Below are positions 46,101-56,752 of a DNA stretch of 64,000 nucleotides, piece by piece (within the stretch, counting starts at the first letter, position 1; each line of letters opens with the position of its first letter). The notes under the pieces are model-generated. The model was not told the DNA's origin, searched no databases, and saw nothing but the letters and a program-made list of their open reading frames with translations. The position numbers and the translations under genes were made by a program. This DNA is from Bolinopsis microptera (Eukaryota; Ctenophora; Tentaculata; Lobata; Bolinopsidae), in the NCBI RefSeq assembly GCF_026151205.1, contig NC_087081.1, positions 10,169,113 through 10,233,112 of the forward strand, written 5' to 3'.

Positions 46101-49100
46101 ATCAGGTCACTGAGTACGTCTCCCTTCCTGTCCCTCCTATCCAACTCTTCAATCAGAGATTGTCTTCTCTCCCGCAACGCCTGTACTCGATTTGTCTTAC
46201 TGGAAATTTAGAAGACTTAACAGCACTCGGTGTAATTCTGTAAAACAAGTATGTATTCTGTGCACTTATATTCTGGGTAGCTTGAGTGCACTATAACACG
46301 GGTACCATCTCTAATATTTAATTTAAAGTTGCAAAGCATTTACTATTCACTTCCTTGGATACAGAAACTTTTATAGTAACCTGTCCTTTCTAAGATTGGC
46401 GGTGGATTGTTTAGTGACTCTAGGTAGATCTGCATACACGTTAGCCATCACCGGGATCCCCTCCTCCTCATCACTCTCCTCGTCATCTGAATCCACCTCA
46501 ACATTCGGTATAGCTTGGTTGGGAGTGGGGTACCCCAGTCCCGTATCTTTGGTTGCTCTCTCCTTCCCTTTACTGATCACGTGGCTTGTAACAAGGTTCA
46601 GGTCAGTTTCCTCGTCTTCTTCCCCGTCTGAGTCGTCCATTTCTACCAATGGTTTTAGTGGCACGTATCCTGCAGGTGTTGTTGGAATAATTTTTATTTA
46701 GGAATCGTTCACATATTATCTTATTGTTGTTATTCACAACAAATTTTATTGTTTATAAAAAACCTGGATTCTGTGAGCTAGAGAGAGTGCTCTTTCTTTT
46801 GATCCGTTTGGGTGGGTCTGGTGCACTGTCTCCAGTCATTATCACTGAGGCTCTAGTTAGCAGATTAGCCTGAAAAGAAGCGGATTTAAATATATTACAG
46901 TACTTATCTATAACCGTGTGAATGTTACTTCAATAAAAAAATATATGCGTGACTCTTCTCCACTTAGAGGATTTTTTACTATTTATCATTTGAACAGCAG
47001 TAAACCCATAAATTACTGGGTTTATATATATAGCTCCCCGTGCGGAAATCAGACGCCTTTAAGTTTTTATCTTTTCTTCCGTGAAAGCTACGCGAATACG
47101 AAGATTTTTCCAGAAGCTGCTGCGAAGCTTCGATCCAGTTGAGACAATATACGTATAGCTGGTGAAAACATAGACTTTTAGAACGTTTTAATTGTTTTTC
47201 AGATCTTCCTCCGATATGATAGTGACTCGGTTTAACTAGTGCCGTTAATATAATTCTAAATGTCCGCACAAACTAATATAAAAGTATATAAACTTCGTAA
47301 TAAACAAGAATTGTACTTGTATCTTGTACCATTAATTCTTTCGAGTGAAAAGTGTGACTGGAAAAAGTGCAACATATTTACATTATACTATGTTTTTAAT
47401 AAATGAGTGGGTTTCGTGCACGGTAAAAATTGACGATTTAATTTGACCAATGTAGCGCCGCGCACATCGACAAGAAATGAATCCAGAAAATTGCGGAAAA
47501 TAACTTTGCGAAGGAGGAACTTCACTGCAATTAATTAACACATGGCTAGCGTCGCGCGCAGTATAACAGACGCTTCCAATACATATAATTATAGTATTTC
47601 TGCCTTAATAGAGCACTAAGTTATTTTACCATGATATGATGTTTTTATTTTACGTTATGCAACTTTAGGTAATGTCTTGATGAGTTAGCACTTAGCAGGG
47701 TCTTCATTTCATCTTAAGTGTATTCGATCTTATTTATTTAAACAGGCAGATTTTGTTGCTCGATTTTCATAGCTTCAGCATTTGCTTCATTATATCATCA
47801 TGTATTTAATTAATAGTGATCTTAAACTCTTTCAAAAATTTATCAATTACCCGACTCAAGCATATTGATTGATGTACGTCAAAGTTAGACCAGGCAATTG
47901 ATCAGAAAATGTGTGGTTACAAAGCTGGTTATCCAATTAAAGTTACAAACACGGCTTACTAATATTGAAGTTCGTCCCTTATCCGGTGGTGGTTTCCTCT
48001 TCTCCTGCTCCTCCAGTAATTTCTTAGCTTTAGTTGTCTGTACAGATGGGACATACGCGTCAGCGCACGGGACTGTAAAGACGTCTTCATCTTCTACCAC
48101 TGAGTTCCACTCCCAGACTTCTTTGGAAATCTGCCAGATTTAATGGTCTGTTTTATTCTACACGGCAAAAGATAGGTTGTATTAGTGTTGATGTGGCAGT
48201 TTTCGACAATATCCAAGTTTCTCAGCCGTTTTGATAAACGTAACAAGACAATAAAAAGGTTGCTGAATGTTGTGGGTGCCTATACTATCGGAGCTTTCGA
48301 TTACTAAATCGTGGATTCTTTTAAATGAATGTCTGTTAGGAAACGTTTAACAAATATATGTGAAAATAGATTGACTTCTACCTTCAACAGTTCTTCTTTT
48401 AAAAACACAAGCTCAGCATAATTATCCTCAAATGCAGTGACGAGAATGATGTAATTTTGAACTTTTAGAGGGTTTAAAGCCGGTAGATTCGGAACTTCAA
48501 CTGGCTTTTGGTGCTTCCAGAACTTTTTGTGGATAACGTCCCGGAGATCATAGGTTGATAGCTCTCCGTGATCATCTGGAAGCAAGATATCAAATATATT
48601 TTTAACAATTCGAATTACATGTAATGCATATAAAACAAGACTTCCACGATTAAGTTTTCTGATCCGCTCCTTAAACGCATCTAGAATGAGGTCAACCTTT
48701 TTCCAACAACAGCTTTTGAACAGAGAAAAGAATAAGGAAACTACAGTTAATAAGTTTACACTTTACAGGTCAAATTATTGCCATGGTTATCACCATGGTA
48801 ACCTTGCCTTGGTTTCCCTTTTCCTCGTGCATCTGCTGTAAATCAAGCTCATCCTGCTCAGCAATCGCGCTCTCCTGTGAACAAGGTTTTACTGTACTCT
48901 AGAAAGTATGGTAACCGTCAATAAGTTTTCAAGTTCGACTGACCATAAATCCTAGATGAAATTCAGATGATCTATAGTCACCATAAAAAGTAAAACTTTG
49001 TAAATTATCCGTCAGGAATTGAGAGGCTCACCAAGTTTGTGACAACAACAGCAACCACTAAATTAATGAGAATGAAGGCTCCGATCAGAATGAAGATAAC

Positions 49101-52100
49101 AAAGTAGATGGTTGCCAAGGGAAACTGGTTATCCTGAAACAGATATGATAAATGAGGTGACAGGTCTAACAGATTAATTCTAAAATTTGAGCCTAGCCTA
49201 TTGCCTATTGGTCAGATTGAAGGAATACTGCCATAAAATACCAGTCAACAGCACTATATCTCGATTTCAACTTTTAAATGACTCACCCTGAGCGTGTTAA
49301 AGATCTCTACCCAGCCGTCGAGAGTAATACAGATAAACAGGGTGAACATTGCTGTTTTAGTCAGTTAAGGAATAATAAAACGCTTTCTGCTTTAATCTGT
49401 TTGTGGTTAATTTTTATTGCAGTTTTGCTCAAATTTTATGCAAGAGGTATAAAAACGGTCCCGAAAAGAAACCACTGGTTTATCGTTTACGAGAGTTCGA
49501 GATTCGCGTTTTAATAATAGTCGTAAGAATTACGCGGTAAAAGCCGCGCATTTATGTTATGGTGACTCAATATCGACGCCAAAGTTTTCATATAATAAAC
49601 CTGTTTGGCTTTCGCGCCAGCCACTTTATGTCTACTCTCTATTCTTATTTTATCCAAACTTAAGGGGGGGGGGGGGGGGTTCACCCTGATTTTTTTGTGA
49701 AACTTAGTTTCGAGATAGTAGTTGACCAACAAACTAGGACCGGTGACCGAACTTTTGAGGGGGTCCCGGACCCCAACCGCCAAACGGTGCCTGCGGGGCA
49801 GCCACGCCCATATTTGATCCAAATGAGGCCCAATTTAGCCAAATACCCTGAACATGCCCAAAACCCAGATTTTAGGTGCTTTACTTGTAGCTAGTGGTCC
49901 CCTGAACTCGTATATGAATTTTCATCAAGATTGGACAAAAAATGACTGAGTTATGAGCCAAAAACCATATGACCATATTTGGGCATACGCACCAAATTTG
50001 ATCGATTTTGGCCCATAAATTGGTCAAATATCAATATTTTTGAATGAAACCAACTTTATATGGAAGATAAGCCTATACTACAGATTCTCTATGATTATCA
50101 GCTCAATATCTACCTAACTGTGGATTCTGAGTTCAAATAGTTGCAAAAAATGAACAAAATCGCCCATATCTCAGTTCGCGATATTTGCAAAACTGACTTC
50201 GCTCAAAACAATAGAACTCAATAGGGTTTTAATATTTTTTCATGAAATTTTCAGAATCAACGTAGAATCGCCTCATGACCTTAAGTTTTGTATTAGAATT
50301 TTGAGTTAGGCCTTTAAAAAAATTTGGCGGCCAAATTCTGAAAAATGCCCGGCAAATTTCAGAATTTGGCCGCCAAATTTTTTTAAAGGCCTAACTCAAA
50401 ATTCTAATACAAAACTTAAGGTCATGAGGCGATTCTACGTTGATTCTGAAAATTTCATGAAAATATATTGAAACCCTATTGAGTTCTATTGTTTTGAGCG
50501 AAGTCAGTTTTGCAAATATCGCGAACTGAGATATGGGCGATTTTGTTCATTTTTTGCAACTATTTGAACTCAGAATCCACAGTTAGGTAGATATTGAGCT
50601 GATAATCATAGAGAATCTGTAGTATAGGCTTATCTTCCATATAAAGTTGGTTTCATTCAAAAATATTGATATTTGACCAATTTATGGGCCATAATCGATC
50701 AAATTTGGTGCGTATGCCCAAATATGGTCATATGGTTTTTGGCTCATAACTCAGTCATTTTTTGTCCAATCTTGATGAAAATTCATATACGAGTTCAGGG
50801 GACCACTAGCTACAAGTAGAGCACCTAAAATCTGGGTTTTGGGCATGTTCAGGGTATTTGGCTAAATTGGGCCTAATTTGGACCAAATATGGGCGTGGCT
50901 GCCCCGCGGGCACCGTTTGGCGGTTGGGGTCCGGGACCCCCTCAAAAGTTCGGTCAGCGGTCCTAGTTTGTTGGTCAACTGCTATCTCGAAACCAAGTTT
51001 CACAAAAAATTCAGGGTGAACCCCCAGCCTTAAGACGCATTTTATCAAAAGGATACCAGTTTCTAGACTCCCAAAATAATGAGGACTATCAGCAGCAAAT
51101 AAGCTGACTCCTATCACAGCAAACACGAACATGAAGATTACCAAAAGCAAAATGATGTTGGCCATATCTGAAGATAAGAAGATTTAAGATGGGATACCGT
51201 AGTGTTTATTTCAGCCTACCGTAGTGTTTATTTCAGCCTAGCATCACACAAATCTTTTTTTACCAAAAAAAAAACTTACTTATAACAAGAGTTTCACTTA
51301 ACATAAAGTATTGGACTAAAGAAAAGTAAGTAAACTTCTAATAAGATGATAAATCAATAGTTTCGCATAATATTATAGTAAATAATGTAATTAAATTAAA
51401 CCTGGTAAGGACTGTATAATCGTCTGCACAACTAGCTGTAACGGTCTCAGTGCACTGATACTGCAAATTTGAAATTGGTGTAAGATCCTGATTATGTATT
51501 CCTTGATTAAGTATGATGATGGTAAACCCCTTAGAATGAATGAAGAATGGTGCAGTAGCAAGTTGTTGGGTTCTCTGCTAGAAAGTAGGAAAGATGTCAC
51601 CAGAAGAATCATGTTAGCCAATGTAGCATTCCAGAACTTCAAGAAGGTCTGGTGCCAGAGTAAGATCCCCCTACAGAAGAAGCTGAAGGTCTATGAGGCC
51701 CAAGTAGTATCTATCCTCATGTATAACTCTAGTTGCTGGGGAATGCCTAAATCGTACTGGGACAAACTAGATGCATGTCACCGTAACCACCTCAGAAAGA
51801 TCATGAATGTCAGCTGGCCACGCAGTATGATGTCCAAAGATATCCTCTACAAACAGAGTAACTCTATCCCCCTATGTCTGAGCGTGCTGAGTTATCTAGG
51901 TGGAAGATGCTAGGACACATACTGAGGAGCGATGAAAGATCACCAGCTCAAGCTGCGCTGTGTTTTGCTGTCGAGATGTGTAGTGAAGTTGGTAGACTCG
52001 GGGCTCACAGACGTAACCTCTTGCACCACCTGAAGGTTGACCTCTGGAAGCGCTTCATCTTGCTGGAGTCGTATGATGATATTCTCCATTTGAGAGAACT

Positions 52101-54729
52101 TGCTAGTGACCGTGGTTATTGGAGTAAATTGTTTAACTTTATACTTGAGTACAAGTCAATTTGATTATTCTAAATTCTAAATTATTTTAGGATTGTTGAC
52201 ATTTGTAAGATTGACATGTTTGATAATAATAATTGATTAAGTATCCTGATAAAGTATTCTTTGATTGAATTAATGACCCTCGATTTGCATACTATCGTTA
52301 ATAAATCAATAATTCAACTTAATAACCTTAGTTGGACGGATCATATTACGTTTAGTAGTCCAATCAAGTAGTTAATTAAATGTTTAACTTAAATAAATAA
52401 TTAATTACCTGCGGAGACTCCTGAAAGCACGGAGTACTCTGAGGATTCTCAGGATTCTGCTGTTACTGATGAAAGTTAGACTTGGTCCAATGAGAGATGA
52501 CGCCACAATTATAAAATCAAATATATTCCACCCCACCTGAGGGCAGGTTTATTGTCAACAATAGACAAAAATATATTCTTTGCACCCCATGGCCCATATA
52601 TATGCAGACTTGGAGGAATTTATTAATTACACAGTAAATCACCAGATGATATTATGCACAAACCTTCCAGTAGGTAAAGAATTTATTAATTACACAGTAA
52701 ATCACCACTTCGAGATGGCAGGGCCTACTCTCGAAGTGATAATAATAATTAAATGTTTCGCAGTAATAATGATATTACGTTGAACGTGTAATGTAAATAT
52801 AGTGTGGATATATGCGAATATATATTCTAATAACTAGTAAATCACCAGATGATATTATTTACAAACCTTCCAGTAGGTAAAGAACCCACCGTACCACTTC
52901 AGAAGAACTTCACATATAAATATGGTGAGAATGAGCTGATCCAGTGCCGAAAACAGGTAACCAAACTTCTGCTCCTGAGAAGCAGCTTTGTGTTTGTCAC
53001 GTGCTATGAAATTTGTCACGTGCTATGAAATTTGTCACGTGCTATGAAATTTGCCACGTATTACTATATTTGCCACGTGATATTATTATTTTTATCACGT
53101 GCTATCATATTAACAATTGTCACATGTTATTATCATACTGGGAACGGTTGTGGATGATCGGCATTGTGTAAAAGAACATGAAAATACCTAATCAAACATA
53201 TTATGTACGACTGGTGATGTTTGCCAAATATTTGCCTATTTCACGTTGTCATATCCTCCACATTTTTTTAAACAGTGATTATAGTTTAGTGAAAAACTCA
53301 ACTGAACTGAAATTTACCACTGATACAGACAGACTAAGGTCTAAGTGACTAACCATTTCTTTGTCAGTTTGCAGGGCAATGAAGACGGAGTTGATCACGA
53401 TGGTACTAAGGATGAACGTTCGGAACGCTGTGCATTCGATGAAATCTGAAGTACGTTATACTAAGTTCTGACATAAATCAGTACCTGGAAAATTCATTTT
53501 AACGATTTAGACCTCTGCTATATGATTATATTATACAAACTGTGTTTTAAGAATAAAAAACATAATCACCGCTAACGAAGTTGTTTTTGGTTATCTGTTG
53601 TTTGTCCTCCTCATCATAGTCGATTATAGAGCTGAACAATTAGATGTCATTAACAGTTAAAACCGTTATTATATGAAGTAGGAAATAAGTCAAATCTGTA
53701 GAGCTAAAAAACTAGCAGTATGAGCCGAAATACGAAAATAGATATAATACGAATGTATCCAAATTAAACAATTTATAATTAAACAAGACCAATTACGCAG
53801 CACCGCATACTTTATGTCGGCGTGAGAGTTCTGAGGGGTGTCGTTGTTATCGTCCTTCAAGTTAAGTTTGAGCTTGTTCCTCATCACGTCCTTCATGTCC
53901 TTCTTAGCGAATAGTTTGTCGTGGAGCTGTTCACCCCACATGGACAATCTTCCTCCTCCATCTCTCTCGCCTGGATAAAATATTTCATTGTGGTTCAGAG
54001 AAATTCTTGTCTGGTAGTGTTCATGGTGTTTTAATATTTCTTATTCATACTCCTTAGTTATTGCTAGAATACGCAGGTGACAAACGCTGTGGTTTAAAAC
54101 TAGAAGAAAATATTTCAAAACGGTTAACTATAATTATCACTTCGAGATGGCCAGGCCTACTCTCATGCTGTCTATATGTGATGATTAACTCTGAAAAACT
54201 AGGGACAACTGGGGAATGATCCCAGAACCTCGAGATTTCGCGTCTCTTGCTCTACCAATTGAGCTACTGACCCTGATTCCCAAAGCGAAATCACCACTCA
54301 TATACAGCACAATTTCATGCTTTATATAGTGTGGATACATGCGAATATATATTCTAAATAACTGGTTAACTATAACTTTTAACACTACTATATAATATTA
54401 TAAAAAATGATTTAAGGAGATTCTCTAAAGATGAAATTTTATTACTTACGGGTAGTAGCATTAGAAGTAGCATTACTTACGGATAGTAGTATTAGAAGTA
54501 GCATTACTTACGGGTAGTTGCATTAGAAATAGCATTACTTACGGGTAGTTGCATTAGAAATAGCATTACTTACGGATAGTAGCATTAGAAGTAGCATTAC
54601 TTACGGGTAGTTCTATTAGAAGCAGCATTACTTACGGGTAGTTGCATTAGAAGTAGCATTACCAAATATGCCCGCATTGTTAGCTGTTAGTCGTCTCATT
54701 TTGCCGCCCCAACCTTTAGATACATCCCC
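43173..54729 (-). CDS. CATSPER4: CatSper4-like sperm cation channel subunit with a very long C-terminal tail
   Basis: CatSper channels carry calcium into the sperm flagellum; four pore subunits form the tetramer. Nineteen minus-strand exons join in phase: 54,663-54,729; 53,811-53,970; 53,570-53,631; 53,354-53,445 (S1); 52,867-52,974 (S2, CEVLLKW); 52,409-52,536 (S3 GWNIFDFIIV and S4 RILRILRVLRAFRSLR); 51,402-51,460; 51,057-51,167 (S5, DMANIILLLV); 49,287-49,351 (pore, TLFICITLDGW); 49,032-49,133 (S6, FILIGAFILINL); 48,808-48,874; 48,382-48,575; 47,960-48,130; 46,764-46,869; 46,381-46,669; 46,069-46,199; 45,043-45,143; 43,745-43,850; 43,173-43,357. The order S2-S6 and the post-S6 helix fit CatSper4 best. 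From the first ATG in exon 1 the protein is about 757 aa, against roughly 470 in mammals. If exon 15 is read through, a stop at 46,371 gives about 586 aa. The tail is acidic, then coiled-coil-like, and ends with an RRAS phosphorylation-type site. A further 5' exon may exist. Confidence 0.88.
43550..43765 (-). repeat. 23-bp array built from the end of CatSper4-like exon 18 plus donor
   Basis: About nine units of TTACCGGCAATATAAGAAAGG plus TG. On the minus strand each is the last 19 nt of exon 18 (codons for HLSYIA) plus GTAA of the donor. Copies follow the exon in the intron, so exon end and splice site are repeated over 200 bp. Older copies toward 43,550 are more diverged. Confidence 0.92.
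43973..44655. mobile_element. Long foldback element bounded by TTAA, copy II
   Basis: A near-perfect palindrome of 683 bp centred near 44,314, flanked by TTAA at 43,969-43,972 and 44,656-44,659. Ends are GGGGGCAGGGGG and complement. Arms contain AAATTATTGCCGGTCAAAGG and its complement. No coding frame of note. It lies in a CatSper4-like intron. Confidence 0.92.
45369..45828. mobile_element. hAT-type MITE, copy 3
   Basis: Starts CAGTGCTGGACGCC and ends GGCGTGTAGTGTAGCACTG. Flanked by a perfect 8-bp duplication CTCCGAGA (45,361-45,368; 45,829-45,836). It shares GAACCTGTATATAC and CATTATTCTAGAGG blocks with copy 1 but has about 140 bp extra in the middle. Located in a CatSper4-like intron. Confidence 0.92.
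47327..47596. repeat. 270-bp dispersed repeat, copy A
   Basis: Matches 60,875-61,148 closely, sharing AAATGAGTGGGTTTCGTGCA (one base differs), GAATCCAGAAAATTGCGGAA and ACACATGGCTAGCGTCGCGC. No terminal repeats were identified. It lies in a CatSper4-like intron. Confidence 0.88.
49674..51029. mobile_element. Long foldback element bounded by TTAA, copy I
   Basis: A 1,356-bp, almost perfect palindrome centred near 50,351, flanked by TTAA at 49,670-49,673 and 51,030-51,033. The right end, read inward, is GGCTGGGGGTTCACCCTGA; in the left arm the G run has expanded to about 16. It occupies the CatSper4-like intron between the S5 and pore exons and stops 24 bp short of the S5 exon's donor. Frames with DPNRQTVPAGQPRPYL occur in both arms and reflect the repeat, not a gene. 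Confidence 0.95.
51494..52164 (+). pseudogene. LINE reverse-transcriptase 3' fragment, frameshifted
   Basis: The first frame reads KLLGSLLESRKDVTRRIMLA, KKLKVYEAQVVSILMYNSSC and WDKLDACHRNHLRKIMNVSW, the thumb and connection after the RT catalytic core of non-LTR retrotransposons. After a frameshift near 51,890 the second frame continues RWKMLGHILRSDERSPAQAA. The catalytic YADD region is missing. A short AATAATAATTG tail follows at about 52,222. It lies antisense in the CatSper4-like intron between exons 6 and 7. Confidence 0.88.
52993..53110. repeat. 20-bp TTTGTCACGTGCTATGAAA array
   Basis: Five to six units, the later ones diverged, begin about 19 bp upstream of the CatSper4-like S2 exon. 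Each contains CACGTG, an E-box-type palindrome; a regulatory role is not implied by the sequence alone. Confidence 0.9.
54202..54273 (-). tRNA. tRNA-like sequence, probably a pseudogene or SINE head
   Basis: Seventy-two nt fold into a full cloverleaf: acceptor GGGTCAG with TTGTCCC (one mismatch), D arm GCTC/GAGC, anticodon stem AGAGA/TCTCG, T stem CTGGG/CCCAG. The A box TAGCTCAATTGG is perfect. The anticodon would be CGA, but base 33 is G in place of the invariant T, the T loop ATCATTC departs from TTCRANY, and there is no long variable arm as in tRNA-Ser. Flanking sequence is partly shared with 52,705-52,835, suggesting an insertion into a repeat. Confidence 0.5.
54437..54662 (-). repeat. 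31-bp array starting at the donor of CatSper4-like exon 1
   Basis: Seven units begin precisely at the exon/intron border (54,662/54,663). On the minus strand each unit holds CCCGTAAGTAATGC, a stronger donor-like motif than the real donor GGTAATG of the exon. Copies vary only in a few bases. Confidence 0.92.
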
Positions 54730-56752
54730 CTGAAGAGAAAAACTTGATGTATTTATTTATCTATCACAACTGAACATACATTTATTGTTAATTGCTTTAT
54801 TTATTTATCTAAGATTAGGTCTCATTTTAAAAACTGTTTACATGATGGGGACATTTATCTTATGTTTTAGCTGTTTAGCTGTCACATTCCTGCACCCTTT
54901 TATAATTTAGATACAACAAGCTTAATTAATTCACACCATCTAATTTATTAATTATATTTATGTCGAGTGAAAATATTTGAAATTCTTATGAGGTTTTATC
55001 AGAATTAACTTGTGAGTCAAGGTGATTTCCCCCAGTGCTAAGCGAACTTTTTTCTGCAGCAGGAGCTGAAAATGTGAACAAACTTTACTAAATAGATAAA
55101 ACTTATTTTTTTAAATAAAACTGATACAACATTCATTTTGCCATTTTTTTCCCCGACAAAAATCAAAATCTTCTATAAAAGCACACATTATCATTCTTGG
55201 TAAAATACATATATTGTTACTGAGGCACTCACTTAAAAATCCACTCTTATTGGACGAATTTGAGTCAAATCTCTTCAAATTTAGTGCTGATGGAGTGGAA
55301 CGAGGTGAACCTGTTGAATTCGTGGGACAAGTTAATAAAGTTATAAAGATAGTTGAAACTAAAGGGGTTAAAGTAAAGTAGAATTATTCTCATTCGTTCG
55401 AATAACACATCTTAATATAAAATATCAAGTTATTTAATGTTTCATTATTCCACAACATTGTGGGCTCACTTTGGGGGCTTTTCTTCTGTCCCAGGGGTCC
55501 AGAAAGATTTAGAGAAAGAGAATCACCTAAATCCATTTCCTATCCTGTTGAAATGCAATAATTATATTTAAGTACTTATGATTAATGATTATCGATTTTA
55601 AGACGATGCTCCATCACCCTATTCAAGTCCAGAATGTTAGAAAATACCTCAAAGTTTGGAATGTTAACTCCAAGACGACAATACCGACCAGATGGGATAA
55701 TCCTGAAGAGTTACTTCCAACACTACCACCAGGACCACACGCATCAAATAATAGTGGTCTGTGTTTAAATGCTATAGAACATAATATGGGATTAGTAAGG
55801 GTATTTTCATATTATGTGAGCGATCCTGGGGGATGGGGGGAGGGGGGCGGGAGGACTCATACGTCATGACGTATGACAGTTTTATTCTAGTACAGATAAT
55901 GTGCATGGTTTCTCTATTTTTAGATATTGAACCAAGTTAGGTCCCTGATGCCGCACTTTCATAATTTGGTCGAGATAATCCGCCTTCTAAATTCACTATT
56001 TAAACAGTTTTAAATTTTAATTATTCAAACTAAATACACTTTTTGTAGACCCGAACTTTTATCCAACACAACGGCTACAAATGGCTTACAGAGGGGGAAA
56101 GGGGTCTACAGATTCGAGCCCCTGCAAATCAATCTGTTGGTTTGGACCGGCAGGAGGAGTTGAAGTCTTGCTACTGTTTGGTGCTGTAGAGGAGCTATGG
56201 TCTATGGAAGATCAAGCATGCTGAATTGTGCGAACTGAGAGGCGAGAGCCCTCTTTCTTTCCTTAGGGTTTTTGTGTGTGCTGCGGATTGTTTTAACATG
56301 AAATATAATTCCGTTAATTATTTATTATTGTTTAATTGTTTTTCCAGTTTTTGATGGCATTTATTTTGACGGCACTTATTTTGACGGCACTTGTTTTGAA
56401 TACATTTATTTGTCCATGATAACGACCCCATTATATAATAGAGTACTAGCTACTATAACATACAACTGTAACCCATGTTAACGACTATGTGTACTGTAAA
56501 ATCAGATCTTTTCACGGGCATCAGGTTTTGCGGATTCTTAAATTGGACCATTTTTGCAGCATCAATTTTCGTGAATTCAAATGATTCAATGGAGAAATTA
56601 ATTAAAAGCAATTAATTTTATGGTACAAATTTCCGCAGATTTATGGGTCCTAACTCCTAGTCCTAATGAATCGTGAAAATAAGTTTCCTGCAAAAATTAA
56701 TTAAAATAAAACAGTAACAGTCTTTAAAAACTTTAAAAATTCGGGTGTCCAT
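54730..56752. other. Spacer between the CatSper4-like gene and the P450 gene
   Basis: Probably contains the CatSper4-like 5' untranslated exon and promoter, which I could not place. Two plus-strand frames (about 55,230-55,380 and 55,585-55,869) have protein-like composition but no recognised domain and no clear splice sites. A GGGG-rich run lies at 55,833-55,853. Confidence 0.35.

Noticed and set aside
50806-51165. Long minus-strand frame continuing from the S5 exon into the foldback
   Set aside because: Only 51,057-51,167 is an exon; the rest reads through the intron into the palindrome and its mirror frame lies in the other arm.
55230-55869. Two plus-strand protein-like stretches near 55,230-55,380 and 55,585-55,869
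   Set aside because: Composition looks coding, but no domain, no start or acceptor of quality, and the second ends in a G-rich simple run. A decayed gene is possible but unsupported.
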